Positions 11,504 to 23,755 of a DNA stretch of 64,000 nucleotides are shown here, piece after piece; the stretch's first letter is position 1; every line of letters starts with the position of its first letter. Below the pieces are notes generated by a model, which worked only from the letters and a program-made list of their open reading frames with translations, had not been told where the DNA came from and searched no databases. The stretch comes from Eutypa lata (taxonomy: Eukaryota; Ascomycota; Sordariomycetes; Xylariales; Diatrypaceae), in NCBI GenBank assembly GCA_022661535.1, contig JAKULF010000006.1:1359001-1423000 (forward strand), in the 5' to 3' direction. Made by a program: the position numbers and the translations under genes.

Positions 11504-12119
11504 ACTATTGGAGGTATGAGTATGGAATAGAAGACAGGACTGGTACGAGGACGACCCCAGACTGCGTAAACGTATCAACGGGAGTTTCAGGAGTGCGTTT
11601 GCTCGTTGAGGATTATTGGTAGTCATCAGACTGTACATTGGCTACACGAATGGAGAGGCTGTGGGATAACAACAGAGGGATGTCAACATCTACATGTGGG
11701 CTTAGCATTGGCGTGGTGTACGGAGTTTGTTTGGTAGGGACGGTTTATTTCATAGGAAATGTACCGTAGGAATGCTATGTACGATACAAATATGTATAAT
11801 ACAAGCGTCAGCTGGTGTATAATATAAGTTAAGCAGACTCAACACAAACAATTAGGTGATCCATCCGACTTGTCCCTTTAGGAAATGGAAGCCTAGCGGT
11901 TGTGCGGCTTGAATAATTTATATTTGTGCACCCGATTCGCCGCAACTCAGTGTCGTACATTAAGTACATTTCAGTCTTGGGCTGGTTCACACCATCCACA
12001 CTTATGGACTTCATTATAACCACATCTTGAATGTAGAAATGCTAAAAATATGTTAAATCTATTGCTATCATTGATCCTTGGAAAATGAGAGGACACTACT
12101 TTCAATCCTAACACAGGCA
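11504..12119. other. Gene-free stretch
   Basis: About 600 bp after the coiled-coil gene. A 64-residue minus-strand ORF at 11829-12023 has no recognisable feature and is not called. Nothing else seen. Confidence 0.35.
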
Positions 12120-12640
12120 GCCATGGTGACCACCTTTCTTTCTAATGCTAAGTTCAAGATCTTCTAAGCGGGGATGCCGCGCACATCGTTTCGAGCAATA
12201 ACAACGACGAGCATTATAAATGTCAGTAGAACCAGAGAAATTGGCAGCAAAAGCCATGCCCAGGTGATAGATATAAAAATTACAGTATCCAGTCCAATTC
12301 CGACGTATACAGTGCTGTTAGTCGAAGTTGGAAGGACTTCCGTCATGATATCTTGTGTCTATAAGGGGATGATCAAAGTACATCAATTCTAGATTCAAAA
12401 GCACACGCGATGTCGTAAAGTCAGGAGAATTTGTGATCTCGAGTAATGTTTTGGGTCCCAGTCATGGAGCCAGCGCTGAAATTTTCATAATAGGGGTTCG
12501 TGAATGTTCTGGCACAAATGTCGAAAGTGCACTGCATGGCCTGCTTAGAGTAATAGGTAGTAGACTTGTTAAGGTCGGCTTCTAAGGTTCGTCGAAGTCA
12601 AAATAGGGTTGCCAGGGGATGTTCTCGGCAGAGCTTATCA
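12120..12640 (-). pseudogene. DUF3176-type membrane protein relic
   Basis: Two blocks on the minus strand match the C-terminal part of fungal DUF3176 membrane proteins. The first (about 12440-12575) reads KQAMQCTFDICARTF and then TNPYYENFSAG. The second (12164-12346) reads NSTVYVGIGLDTVIFISITW followed by a hydrophobic helix AWLLLPISLVLLTFIMLVVV and ends IARNDVRGIPA before a TAG. In the family this point normally reads IPAWKSSSLAL, so TGG has become TAG, and the sequence after it continues KILNLALE. Only the last few hundred bases of a gene normally 1.8 kb or more remain, with stops between the blocks. This looks like a decayed, possibly RIP-mutated copy. Confidence 0.65.
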
Positions 12641-13560
12641 AAAATAAAAACTGATTGATATGAGCTGGCTATGATGAAGATGTAACTCTCAAATGATCTC
12701 GATCACTATTAAGTAATCCAACACCATAGGTTGATGGGTTGGTTATTTACCCTCGTCGTCTGTCGATCCCAAATGTCATGTTCAACAAGCACCCCAGTCC
12801 AAGAAGGCACGACCCTGTGCGGCGTGCAGGCCGTCAAGCAACGCAATCCATCGCCAAGGATCGTGAGATTAAACTTTCGGCATTACGAATTACGTATAAC
12901 TACAATCTAGGTATCCAGCCCTTATCCGACCTTTATTTAGATGCGTCGTGTCGCGTCACGACCTTCCCCCTTTGACCCCCCTGCTATCCGACCCCGTGCT
13001 ATCTACATACCTAACCCCTGTCTAACCCTTATCTGCGTAGCCCCTTAAGCTGTATTGTGGCTGCGTATACTAGCCACATTCAGTGGTCACCCGTAAACCA
13101 TAACATAACTATTCATTGTAGTATATCGTGGATTGAAGTTGCGCAATAATAATAAGAATCTCGAGTGCGTGGATTAAAACAGACGATAACCGCCATTTCG
13201 TGGTCATCGCATTTCAGTGGTTGTGTTGTTGGACTGCCTGTCGTCGGCGTAAAACTACGTCACGCCATTGCCCGCATCCTTTTTAGCGGCACGTAATGCT
13301 CTAACGCAGTAGCAGCAGCAGCAGCTGCTGACAATGCTATCGGGGTATTTAAAGAGCAGAGCAAAGTAAACGGGTGCTCCCACACTTTTCACCCCTTTAC
13401 CTTTTATTTACCCAATTGAGAAGCCATAATACCCTGTGATCTATCCGCTGCTTTTTTACCCAAATACTTACCGGTCCCTCTTACGGTAAATGAGTCAACC
13501 CAGCACTGCTAGATACATTTTCCTTTTGCTTACAAAGGTCGTAGTTAGTAACAATCGAGT
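12641..13560. other. Gene-free stretch
   Basis: About 0.9 kb. It includes a C-rich tract at 12960-13030 and a short AGC repeat that forms a palindrome (AGCAGCAGCAGCAGCTGCTG, about 13310-13329). A TATTTAAA-like box follows near 13346. This may be the promoter of the methyltransferase gene. Confidence 0.35.
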
Positions 13561-13631
13561 TACCATGGCCAGTACCAGCCGTCTCGCCTCGTTCTGGAGA
13601 CCATGGGCGCTTATCTGGCCATCTATCTGCC

Positions 13632-14556
13632 GTGATTATCCCTCCCGGTTCTTCTTGCGTCTACTTCGTGTGTGCTAAAACGTGGAGGAGGACAGTGCAT
13701 TGGAACGCTCTCAAAACAGCTGTTCGTGAAGACGGTCTCGGCGCGCTTGCGCATCCAGGACGAATTCGCGATGCCGCCGTCGCAGAGCTATTTAGCGTAA
13801 CCTGTAAAGCTGCCCCTCGCCCTTAATACTACCGATTGTTGTTAACGACCATGACCAGCTCCCGGTTTCGTCGCATACGAAGATACGACCGTTGTGCCCT
13901 CTCTCGTCAAGGCCGCCCGAGGTGTCGTTCTTGAACTCGGCCCTGGGCCCGGCAATCAACTCCACCGTTATGAGACCTCAAGCGTGGACTTCATATACGG
14001 CGTCGAACCTATCGCCCATTATAAGAAGGATATCGACGCGAAGCTTGCGGGGCCTGGTCTCCAGGATAGGTATAAGCTTGTAACATGTGGCATTGAAGAT
14101 AGCGATATACTAAGGAGCGCGGGGGTCGCAGAGGAGAGCATAGATACCGTGTTGAGCATTCAGGTTATGTGCGCAGTAGGCAATCCGAAGCTGGTGATGA
14201 AAGAGGTCTACAAGCTGTTAAAACCGGGAGGAAGGTTCATATTCTGGGAACATGGTTCGAGTAAGGACTCTGTGACAAATGCAGCTCAAGGTACGCATCG
14301 ATTATGTCGGCTGGGCGTTTGCTGTGTTGGAGACGCTGGTTCTCTTTTACTCTGGAAGTGGCACGGAGTGGCTAACATGATGACAGTATTTTGGAATCCG
14401 GCTTGGAGCACATTCGTAGGATGTCGTCTGACTCGGAATGTCAAGGCAGACATCCTCGGTGCCGGAGAGTGGGAGAACCCTGATGAGATCGAGGAGCCCG
14501 TTGATCCCTACAGCTGCCTGCCTAGAATCCAGGGCGTCCTCATCAAGAAATCTTGA
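13632..14556 (+). CDS. Class I SAM methyltransferase (METTL7-like), 5' end damaged or unresolved
   Basis: Three exons are inferred: from about 13632 (5' limit uncertain) to 13803, 13859-14290 and 14387-14556. The SAM-binding motif I is VVLELGPGPGNQL, motif II region YGVEPIAHY, and the post-I block is LLKPGGRFIFWEHG. The C-terminus ends GVLIKKS. The last intron has a textbook GCTAAC branch point. No in-frame ATG exists for the first exon. The adjacent frame just upstream (from about 13586) reads LETMGAYLAIYLP and would join IIPPGSS if one base were restored near 13628-13632. This implies a one-base deletion or an unrecognised exon. Members are small-molecule methyltransferases, some membrane-anchored by a hydrophobic N-terminus, which is the part affected here. 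Confidence 0.65.
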
Positions 14557-15127
14557 TTGAGAGGGCGAGTGGCCCGCGCTGCCGGGACGCTGGTGATAAC
14601 GTGTCAGATTTTAGGGGAAATGAGAGTGTGGGAGTAGTATACGGTATACCTATATAACCCTAGTCGGAAACCTGCCCCCCTAAATCAGGGGGGGAAATCA
14701 GGGGGGACAGCGTATTACCTAAACTCGCTAGCTATTAGTTACCCCTCATCTGATTCAGCGGGGTACCGTACCCAAGACACCATACCGTTGCGAGGGTAGC
14801 GCATAATGCACATCACTTATCGACATGGCTGTAGATGCCTAGTTAGTCTAGTCCTGTCCTAGACTAGAGCTCACTTCTTTCCTTAAAAGCATGAGATGGC
14901 CCTTTTTCTTATTTTTCTTAGAATACTAAGTAAGAATTTCCTGAATCTATGATACTTTACTAGGTGGCTTGAGAGGAATTGCTTGGGAGCGGTCTTCTAT
15001 CATGCGATCTCGTAGAGAACCATCACAATATACATAGGCTATCTATTGCTGCCTACCAGTGACATATATCCCATTACTTCATTGTCCCGCTCCGTTTTGA
15101 GCAAAGGCTGGGGCGCTATCAACTACT
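14557..15127. other. Gene-free stretch with G-tract hairpin
   Basis: 571 bp between the methyltransferase and the STAND gene. It holds a C6/G7 inverted repeat with a duplicated G tract (listed separately). The remainder is probably the STAND gene promoter. Confidence 0.4.
14675..14707. repeat. C/G-tract inverted repeat with duplicated arm
   Basis: CCCCCC, then TAAATCA, then GGGGGGG, then AAATCA and a second GGGGGG. The C tract can pair with either G tract, giving two alternative hairpins. It lies just after the methyltransferase gene and may be a 3'-end structure. Confidence 0.5.
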
Positions 15128-18100
15128 ATGGAAAACGACGAGCTTACTCAGATATGGAAAGAAGTCGAGGACCGCGTAGTCCAAATGGCCAATGGAGACC
15201 GCTCTCAACTGAAGAGAGGCCTGGATATCGAAGGCGTGCTGCTTCATCTGGAGAAGGCAGAGGCTAATGACAAGAAGAAAAACGAAGGTTCTAGAAAGGT
15301 GAAAGATGTATTCAACAGCACACTGGCGTGTATCCAGGTTATTGGAGAATCTGTCGCTAACATAGCATCTAACGTAAGCCTACTCACTCTTCTGCCCCCC
15401 TAGTGAGCGAGTCCATGCTAAGTCCAATAATGAAAAAGGCATTCCCACCGGCCAACCTCTGTTATAGTGCTCTAGCAATGGTTATCGAGGCATGGCAGGG
15501 ATGCGAGGGAGTCTTTGAGGATCTCGCATTGCTCCTGACGCAATGTGGCGAGTTCCTCGAGCGCCTGAGCTACTACATCAAGACGGAAATGGACGCGAAG
15601 TTGACCAGAGTCGCATGCCAGCACCTGAGCTTCTTCGTGGAGATCTGTGACCGCGCCCTGGTGTTGCGAAAGAAGCATTCCAGGATTAAGATTATCATGA
15701 AACAGCTGTTCCTGAAAGACAGCGATATCCAAAACGCCTTGGTCAAGATGGCCAACCTCTACAGCAAGGAGCTTGGGTTGGTAACTGCCCAGACCTTTAG
15801 GTTGACTCATGAAACAGTGACAAACTCGAAGGATAATCTGAACTTAACCCAGAAGGCAAACATCAAGTTGGATTCACTGGTCGATGACAGAAACCAGCAG
15901 AAACGGAAGACCGACGTCCAGAAGTGGAAGTCGATGATCTTGAAAACCCTGGAATTCGATCAATCTACCATCGACAGGGAGGCAGAGGGACATGTTGATG
16001 ATTGGGAAATAGCGTGGCAGAACCACAAAACGAAGATCATCGAAGGTAGCGGCGATTGGATCTCCGAAAATCTGCTTTTCCGTTCTTGGGTGAGGGGATC
16101 CGATTCAGCAAGCCCAATCCTTGGAATTGAGGGCAGAGATGGTTCTGGAAAAACCCTCGTAGCCTCTAGCATCATCATGAACTTGCGTAAGCTGAGGGGC
16201 GCCGAGAGTTCGGCTTCCAGATCGGTTGTGGCATACTACTTCCTAGAGCCAAAATCGAAGGTGATCTCGGACAAGGATAACGTCGCCAATTCGGTATCGA
16301 GAAGTCTACTCTATCAGCTCGCAAAGGCTGACGTGCCGTTCCTGAAATCAGCGGCCGGTATCTGCGAAAAGGCGGAGTTCTTCAGGAACTCCACCGATAT
16401 GTGGAAACAGCTTCTGTTTGAGAACGAGGATCGCGACAAGATGGACAGCACGATGTTCGTCGTCATCGACGGACTGGCTGAAAGTGTTGATGCCCTGACT
16501 GAAACTTTCAGGAGGATCTCCGCTCACCCACACCGACATCGAACGCGCGTTCTGCTCACCGGACAGGAAAGCTTGTTTGACCATCTCAGTAAGATGGAAG
16601 GGATCGAGATTGACAGAATTAAGCTTGGAAAATCTAACATCAAGGATATTGAGGTGTATATCAACAGGCGTATGGACCATATGGAGACCTTGAAAGACTG
16701 CAAGAACTCTGACGTGTCTGAAACCAGAGCAAAGATCATGGAGGCTTTGAAAGAGAGCACCGATGGGGACTACTATAAACTTGGTCAGGATCTCGATAAT
16801 CTTGCCGAATTCGATGAGATTGAAGAGATTGAAGCATATCTCGAAAAAGTGGGAAAGACACGACCTGAGCACATGTTAGCCCTCATCGAGAAGCTCAACC
16901 AAGAGAGGACGCCTAAGGAGATAGCCGAGATCAATGAGATCATTCTCTGGATCAACAATGGCCGCGTCTGGCTGACGGTGCCTCAGATGGAGGCCGCGCT
17001 TGCTTTTCGAACGGGGAAGTTGGTTTCCAGATCGCTCGGCTCAATAGAATCGAAGATAGGCACCAAGTATTCCATATTCCGCATTGACGACGATGACACC
17101 ATCTGCTACGATGCCGGAGATATCTCCGGGATGATCCCAGTGAAGAAGAGGAATGCCAGCCACGATGAGGGTCACGACGGGACGCGCGAGATCCTGCCTG
17201 CAGAGATCAACATGATTAGCCATTACCTCAACACGGTCTGTCCTCCAGATGTGTACGCGAAGTTCAACTTCGACCAGTTCTTCAAGATGAAAATGGTACG
17301 CAAAAGCAACCACATCTGCAGCGACCCAGACAACGCCCACATCACGCTCGCACTACGATGCATGAGCTGCCTCACGGAACAACGGACGAGCAAGACGAAG
17401 GAACTGCACGGGTATTCCAAGAGCAACATACACGGCCACTTGGAAGCTACGGACCTGTCGCTCGCCGACCGAGACCTCAAGACGGAGGCTGGCTTGTTGC
17501 TTGCAAAGCTGTTCACCGACGACTACTGCAGCGACTCTCTTCTCAAAGCCCTATGGACCCGAGCCCCCGAGGGGATCCCGTTCACGGCTCTCAATATACC
17601 TGTTAGCTGGCGTTCCTGGGTACTCTGCGAGGACGGCGTGAATGTGATGGATAGGTGGTTAAAGGACTCGGCCGTCCTAGAGAAGATTAAAGACGTCGCC
17701 TGGGTGAAAGCTTTCAAATCTGCCGAGGTGGACCGGCATAAAGTCCTTTTGGAAACTGCATCCAGAGGCGCGGCGGGACGTCTGTTCAGATCGGAGGCAA
17801 CTAAGCGAGGCATGATCTTCGAGTTTTTATTCCTTAGTGGTGTTCTCAATAAGGTAAGCTTTCAATTTCCCACCCCGGCAACTGGTCAAACAAGACACTG
17901 CATAGCTAGCTGCAAGTAGACTAACCTAGGCCAGGCAACCGTAAAACGGCCTGAAAAGGCTGACGACACCACTTACTTAGAAGACCTCTTCCATCCAACT
18001 CTAGATATAGTAAGCACCGTCGAGGACTGGTCGCAGAAATGCCAAGGCATCACGGAGAAGGACGCAAGATGGGAGGCTCAAGCAGCGGCTCTCCTCATGC

Positions 18101-19689
18101 ACCTCAGCAACGAAGATACGCCGATCACCAAGAAGGATTCAGAAGCCCGAGCGCGCAAAGCTCGAGAACTAGACTCGGAGAATTGGAGCGCAACGCACAC
18201 GCTTGCCATAGTTACCGAATCTCTAGTAGAAAGCATGATGCTTCTCCGGAGTCTCGTCGACCGACTGGAAAAGGATACCGAATGGCTTGAGGAAGCAGAT
18301 CACCAAGTCGCGCTGGTTGAAATCATGCTAGACCTCGGGGACAGGCTCTGGCAGTCGTCAGACAAGCCCGACTCGGCAATCGCCATGTACTCCAGGAGCC
18401 TCGACTTCGGGCAGGCGGAGCACTTGATGTGGAGGTATCAGAACGTCCTGTGGAAATACAGAGGGCGGGAGCTGTGGTCTACCATAATTTCCCTCCTCGA
18501 GAAGTTCCTGACGAACCCCAATGGACAGCAGGGCATCACTGGCAAGCTGGTAATTCCGCTGAAGCTCGATAATTTCGAAGAGCTCTTTTCGGCGCTCCTT
18601 GTGCCTACCTTTATGGCTACCGACCGCTGGGACTTGTTGGAGACCATCTACGAAGCTGCTATTCCTGCATGTCTCAATTATTGGTACCTGTACTACCTTC
18701 GTAACCACTACGCAAAGGCTTTGCTCTTCCGCGGAGACAGCATGGACACCGCTCTTTCCATCTGGGAGAAGCTGTTTCTTCAAGATTCGAAACCGTCTGA
18801 GGCGATTGTGAGGTCCGAGGCCGTCAATTCCATCTCTAGCGATGCCTTACCCTCCTTCATCATGAAGGCATTCCCGAAAGACGCAGAGCCTATCAAGGAG
18901 TACTGCAACAAGATCGAAACCTTCTATAAAGATTTCAGCAAGCTCACGTATCAAGATACGGATGCCCGCATCTGCTACGCTCGGTACTTCCACCTGCGCG
19001 GTGATGATCTCCAAGCAAGGAAGCTCATCAAGGAAACAGTTGTGCAGTGCCTTGAAATGCTATCGGATGACACACTAGACAACGACATTGGTTCCTTTTG
19101 GGATCTAGGTCGGGTATTTTCCATAATTGAAGACTTCACAAATGCCCACGTCGCCTGGGAGATGATGGACCAATCTGCGCAGGTCATCCACGATTTGTGG
19201 GTAGATAAAAAGGCGGCTAAGGGGGTGGCCGACGCATCGGCTGAGCCCGCCGTGGAAATTGAAAAGGCTCCCGACAAACCCGAATCGGAGGTCGAAGAAA
19301 TTCTCCAAGCAGACGCCGACTCGGAGGACGCTAAGTCCGAAACCTCATCAGAGTCTGAGGAGGAGGAGGAGGAGCCTCCCTTGTCGTGGGTAAGCTGCGA
19401 CAACTGTTACCGTGACATCCCCTTTATGAGCGAGGCGTGGACGTGTTTAGACGAGGGGGGAACAGTTCAGCTAGATGAGGAATGCTACAGTAAACTTCAG
19501 GAGGGTACGCTGGAGAAAAGAGTATGCAACAAGAATCACCACCATTATCACGCCGGCAAACGTGACGGGGAGAGATTGGCACAGGTGCCAAAAGGATCTG
19601 TGCTGGTAGGCGACCGAATCATGACGCTAGAAGAGTGGAAGCGCGAGATCAAAACCAATTATGTTGATTCTATCAATTTGGCAGATTAA
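15128..19689 (+). CDS. STAND/NLR-like protein: Goodbye domain, P-loop NTPase, helical repeats, ZZ-like finger
   Basis: Three exons, 15128-15373, 15439-17853 and 17935-19689, encode 1471 residues. Residues 1 to about 200 fit the fungal STAND N-terminal Goodbye domain: the start reads ENDELTQIWKEVEDRV and exon 2 opens AFPPANLCYSALAMVIEAWQ. The nucleotide-binding site follows with Walker A GIEGRDGSGKT (about residue 314) and a Walker B-like FVVIDGLAE (about 420); the usual DE after the Walker B helix is AE here. The central and C-terminal parts are helical and TPR-like (900-1330). An acidic stretch of Ser/Glu precedes a Cys/His-rich end (about 1372-1425) beginning SCDNCYRDIPF and ending CNKNHHHYH, a degenerate ZZ-type finger. 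Such proteins are cytoplasmic signalling switches of fungal allorecognition or immunity, but no partner is encoded next to it. Confidence 0.85.
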
Positions 19690-21281
19690 TATAGGGGCAG
19701 AGGGGCTTCGTTAATTGGGCGGTTATCGTGTGCTGCCCATTTCGTTAATGATTGAGTAGTAGTATTCATAACTAAGTTCTGATATCATTTAGCTACCTAG
19801 ATGAGGGGTGTCAGGCGGCGCGTTCCTGATCGACGCTCGGGAAAGTGCCGATTGTGACTTAGTGACGAGCTTAGCCGGCGAATCGGCAGCTTACCAGAGC
19901 ACAGTACGAGAGCACTGTGATGTGCCCCTGTACAGTGTGATCCCATCAACCGAAAGTAATGTAACTTCAATGGCCTTCCCCTCAGGCCAACCTCGATAAC
20001 TCGCCGTCGCACCTGTGCCGCGAAAGAGGATGATGCACTATGGAAGGGAGAAGGGATACCCTCCTTCTTTTTCTTTTTAAAGGTTTAAGTTTAAAAACTC
20101 GGTAGAAACTTGAAGGCTTTCTTAGATTTCATGTTTTATCTATTCAGTAACTAGTCACTATAAGCAAGGGATTGATTCATTTGGCGGGGAAAAGATGCAA
20201 GTAATTATGACTTGCAGGCTGTCTGTCCGTCATCTGTCTGTGTGTCTCGCTCCGTCAGTCTGGTCTGTCTGATTGTCTCCCCACAAGTCAATCATCTGGG
20301 GAAAAGAAGAAATCAGTATGTAGAGTAGTTACATAGGCTGATAGTTTAGTTTGTCTCTCCTAAACCGGACAGATAACGGCTTGAAGGGGCTAGCCAGCCA
20401 CTTGGGTTGTCTGTTCTGTTCTGTTTCGTTCCTTTCGTGAAGAAGAGGTTGGCCCCGGATACACAATACACGCTTAGAAGTTAGGTGGGTGGTTGCTGTG
20501 GAGTTCACCTAGCAACGATCCATACTAAAATAATATTTGAGCAAGTGCGGATACATCCATGTGCGCACTAGGCATCTAGGCGAGAGCCCGAGAGTTTACT
20601 ACTTTCGTAGGTAAGTAAGGAAAACAGGGTCCATGGTGAATCTGGTTGAAGTGGTCAGTCAATGGTCTGGCTCACTCATCTGTCTGGTGATTCTCCCTTC
20701 GTGTTAGAAAGGGGGCATGAGGATGAGGAGGGTTTGACTTTCTTTCCCATTAGTGCTGCGCTTAGTTAATTGGTTCCGTTTTGGGATTCATAGAGGTAAT
20801 GAACAGAGGGGTGCATCTAAGACATGTCAAAAGAAGCAAATGCGTTCGTTCTGAATCGCATGCTGATTTGCAATATATGCAGGTTCTCTGAGACAAGAAC
20901 CCACTTCACATTCGGAGAGGAGGTTGTTCATACAGGTTGGTCAAGAAGGACTGCGAATGCCTACCGATTTCGATAGACACGCAAGAAACTATGTAGGTAG
21001 GTAGATAGCATAAGGGACACGGAAGCAAGTGAAGTTAGTCAGTTTTAATGTTTATTCAATTCTATTTGTAAATGTCGAACAACTATCAAGCGCAACTGGC
21101 GCTATATGGATATCATGCAAGACCGGCCCAAGATTATAGCCTCCAACGCCTGCCTGTCCGTCCTCTCAAGAGTTATAATAATAAAACATATATAAAATCC
21201 TAGCCCGATACTTATAGTAAGAAGACGGGTAAGACATAGGAGAAGAGAAAAGTTCGAATGCCTGATTGGGAGACATGGCCA
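19690..21281. other. Gene-free stretch, pyrimidine/CTGT-rich
   Basis: 1.6 kb between convergent genes. Around 20215-20290 and 20400-20430 there are runs of CTGT/TCTG units. Two short overlapping ORFs near 19800-20010 lie on opposite strands and have no family features, so neither is called. The SANT gene probably has a long 3' UTR here. Confidence 0.4.
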
Positions 21282-22100
21282 TCACCTCCAAGTCCCGTGT
21301 ATCTTGGCCCGACGGGTCCTCGGCTTCAACCCGATGTCGCCGTTAGCCATCAAGGTCTTCCACCGTCGCCCACAACTGCCGCGATCCCTCCTACTTCCGA
21401 TTGTTCCAAAACTCTTTCCAATCTCCTCCCAATCGGACTTGGAAAGCTTGAGCTTCTCTAGTACCAGCTCAACCAACACCTGGTCGTCTTCCTTGCTCCA
21501 CTCTTCTCCGTCGACCTCGACCTCTACTTCCGTGCCTTCTATACTGCTCGCTTCTTCTAGAGTGCCAGTACTCCCCTGCTGTACTTGTAGGTTGTGGAAG
21601 TCAACTCGCTCGAGGCCAAGAGGCAAGACCTCCGGCGCGATGCGAGCGCGCTTTGGCGTCGATGGTCGCTGCTCTTCCTCGTACTGTTCATCATCCTCGG
21701 AGCTGTTGTCATCACGACCCATGTCGTCATCCATGGCCCTGCGTCTCTTGTTGACACCACGAGGAGGGGGCCTTTTGACAACCTTCTTGCGCGGAATGAG
21801 CTCGCCATTGCTAGAGCGAGCCTTGGACGACCGAAGGCGCAGCTTCATCGGACTAGGGGACGGCAAGGCGGCATGCGACAGGGGCGGAGTCGGTAGGGAC
21901 GAAAGCCTGTCGCTCGAATCGCTGGGAGGCGTGGGCGCTGTAAGAATTGACTGCAAGGCGCGGCATGAGCTGAAGATGTTTCCGATAGCGCTTTGCGCGC
22001 TGCTGGGTGGGCTGGACGGCGGTGAGGCCAATAGCGACGTCTGTAGTCGAGTAACAGGCGGATGCGACGAATCGCATGAGAGGGGGGAAGGCATCAACAT
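21282..22100 (-). CDS. SANT/Myb-like nuclear protein, 272 residues
   Basis: A single exon encodes 272 residues. The N-terminal 100 residues are Ser/Pro-rich with proline-directed sites such as SLPTPPLSH. They are followed by basic stretches typical of nuclear localisation (IPRKKVVKRPPPRG, NKRRR) and an acidic patch. The C-terminal 70 residues look like a SANT/Myb helix bundle: EEWSKEDDQVLVELVLEKLK then DWEEIGKSF, with RRWKTLM in the recognition-helix position. The protein ends in a basic tail. A chromatin or transcription role is likely. The gene has an unusually long, GT-rich upstream region (22101-22700). Confidence 0.75.
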   Translation of the reverse strand: MLMPSPLSCDSSHPPVTRLQTSLLASPPSSPPSSAQSAIGNIFSSCRALQSILTAPTPPSDSSDRLSSLPTPPLSHAALPSPSPMKLRLRSSKARSSNGELIPRKKVVKRPPPRGVNKRRRAMDDDMGRDDNSSEDDEQYEEEQRPSTPKRARIAPEVLPLGLERVDFHNLQVQQGSTGTLEEASSIEGTEVEVEVDGEEWSKEDDQVLVELVLEKLKLSKSDWEEIGKSFGTIGSRRDRGSCGRRWKTLMANGDIGLKPRTRRAKIHGTWR

Positions 22101-23550
22101 CGTGGATGTTTATGTAAGTTGTTGCGCTATAGATGCGCGTGTTGTATGAATGTGTTGAGATCAATTCGTAAGTGAGGTGTCGCAAGTCAGGCGAATGCGA
22201 CACCGCGACGAGATAGAGAAGAATGCGACGAGCAATGCGACAAGCTAACGAAAACTAAACTAAGTCGTTGCGCAATCGTGTTTCCGTACAGTTGTAAATA
22301 TTCCGAAATATCCTGCGACGGCTTGAAAACAATCAAGAAAAACCAAAAAATGTTGTAGTGTGTGACGGTTGTTGGGTGAAGTTGCGCAAACGATTGTTGG
22401 TTGATGTTATTGAGTGTGTGTTGTGTGTGATGTGGGAAAGGTGAAGAAAAAGCGGGAGTTGGGGGGGGCCAGAGGAAAGGATGCGCCTATTAAGATAAGA
22501 GGACCCTGTCAAAGTGCTCGCATGCAGCCAGCGTTGCGCCCGGCCGCAACCCCCCAAAGCCCTGTCAACCCTGCGAAGAGGGAGGGAAAGACAGGCACCA
22601 CCACAGGGCAAAGTGGTGGTGGGCGGGCAAGTAACCCCCAATACCAAGTTAGTACTAACAAGGTGGTGGGCTGCTAAAAAGAGTGTGGACCCGATAGTTA
22701 TTAGTTAAGAGAACCCACCCACACCATTTCTTTAATAAGACACCCTGATGAGGTGAGAAGGCCATCCATAGTCGTCCTTCTCTGACCACGTAATTGTAAT
22801 TATATGAAAGGCACTTTGATCTATTCAAGGTTCGTGCCCTTTATTTGGGGATAGAGACTATTGAACGATTTCTAATACAACTTACGATGTAATTAAATCG
22901 ATTTCAACTCTTGATAGCTTTCTTTGATACTACCCAGACTAGTTGCCGTGCAGTACGTAGTCTTTTTATGACTACGACAAGAGGCTGAGGATTTGAAGTA
23001 ACTTGGGTCGCCGGAGAGGCTAGAGTTAAGATCTCTAGTCTACTTGTTAGTTTCCGCATCTATTCAGAACATTGGTTTGAATTGGGATTTTTGCTTCAAA
23101 GTTTACCCGAAACAGGTCTCCTCTTCTCCCTTCTTGTGTTAGTTATCCCTTTAGTACTGGCCTAGAGAGCAACGGTTCTCCCGCTTCTCCCGTCAAGTCC
23201 GTTCAGGTAGGATACCTATATGTTCTTCTCTGTAGCTGTCCCAGCCCGTGTATTCCTCTTCAGTCATTCACGTTGGGGTGGTGTAGCACATAATAATATG
23301 TGTCCCCAAGCTGCGACGAGAACTGTCTCCTTCGGGCCTTGCGGGACTGCTACAAAGACGGCACCCATCCAAGGCTACCTGCTTACAAGCACAGGATTCG
23401 TAAGGACCAACGTTTATGCTGTGACGCACGCCATGGATCCTACCACCATCTTTAGACAGAGGGCGGTATATCAGGGGTGCACCGTTAATAGAGTGCTATA
23501 AAGTGTCGGAGTAACTGCTCAGTAGAACCAAATCCTACCACACCTCGTCC

Positions 23551-23755
23551 TTATTCTCCGAATGGTGAATAGGTGAATGAAGTCCTTGATGGCCGAATAA
23601 CTGGAGACACAGCCCGTCTATCCCAAACAGCCTTATCGTCATAAACCATCATAGGGCAGACCCAAGCAGGTTTCATGCTCGGATCTTGCTTAATTTCTTC
23701 CATTATATATGGCCCTTGGCCAACATAGTTGATTCCTTTACATAGATCTGAGCCC
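23551..23755 (-). pseudogene. Possible terminal exon or gene relic
   Basis: The minus frame reads GINYVGQGPYIMEEIKQDPS and continues MKPAWVCPMMVYDD, then ends SFTYSPFGE before TAA. The composition is convincingly protein-like over about 65 codons, with an acceptor-like GGTAG just upstream near 23756. Further upstream another frame reads RGHVSKKLMLRGRAGFLG (about 23815-23870), suggesting a broken gene. The family is not recognised. Confidence 0.3.

Noticed and set aside
12960..13050. C-rich CCTAACCC-like repeats as telomere sequence
   Set aside because: Only isolated CCCCTG/TAACCC units occur, without the tandem TTAGGG array of a fungal telomere.
16348..16872. 174-codon minus ORF inside the STAND gene
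   Set aside because: Antisense shadow of a clear NTPase domain coding frame.
21304..22149. 281-codon plus-strand ORF over the SANT-like gene
   Set aside because: It is the antisense of the minus-strand gene; composition is Ser/Leu-rich without family features, while the minus frame has a SANT-like domain and nuclear signals.
23220..23501. 93-codon plus-strand ORF starting MFFSVAVPARVFLF
   Set aside because: Looks like a signal peptide at first, but the continuation has no domain and no splice context; could be chance.
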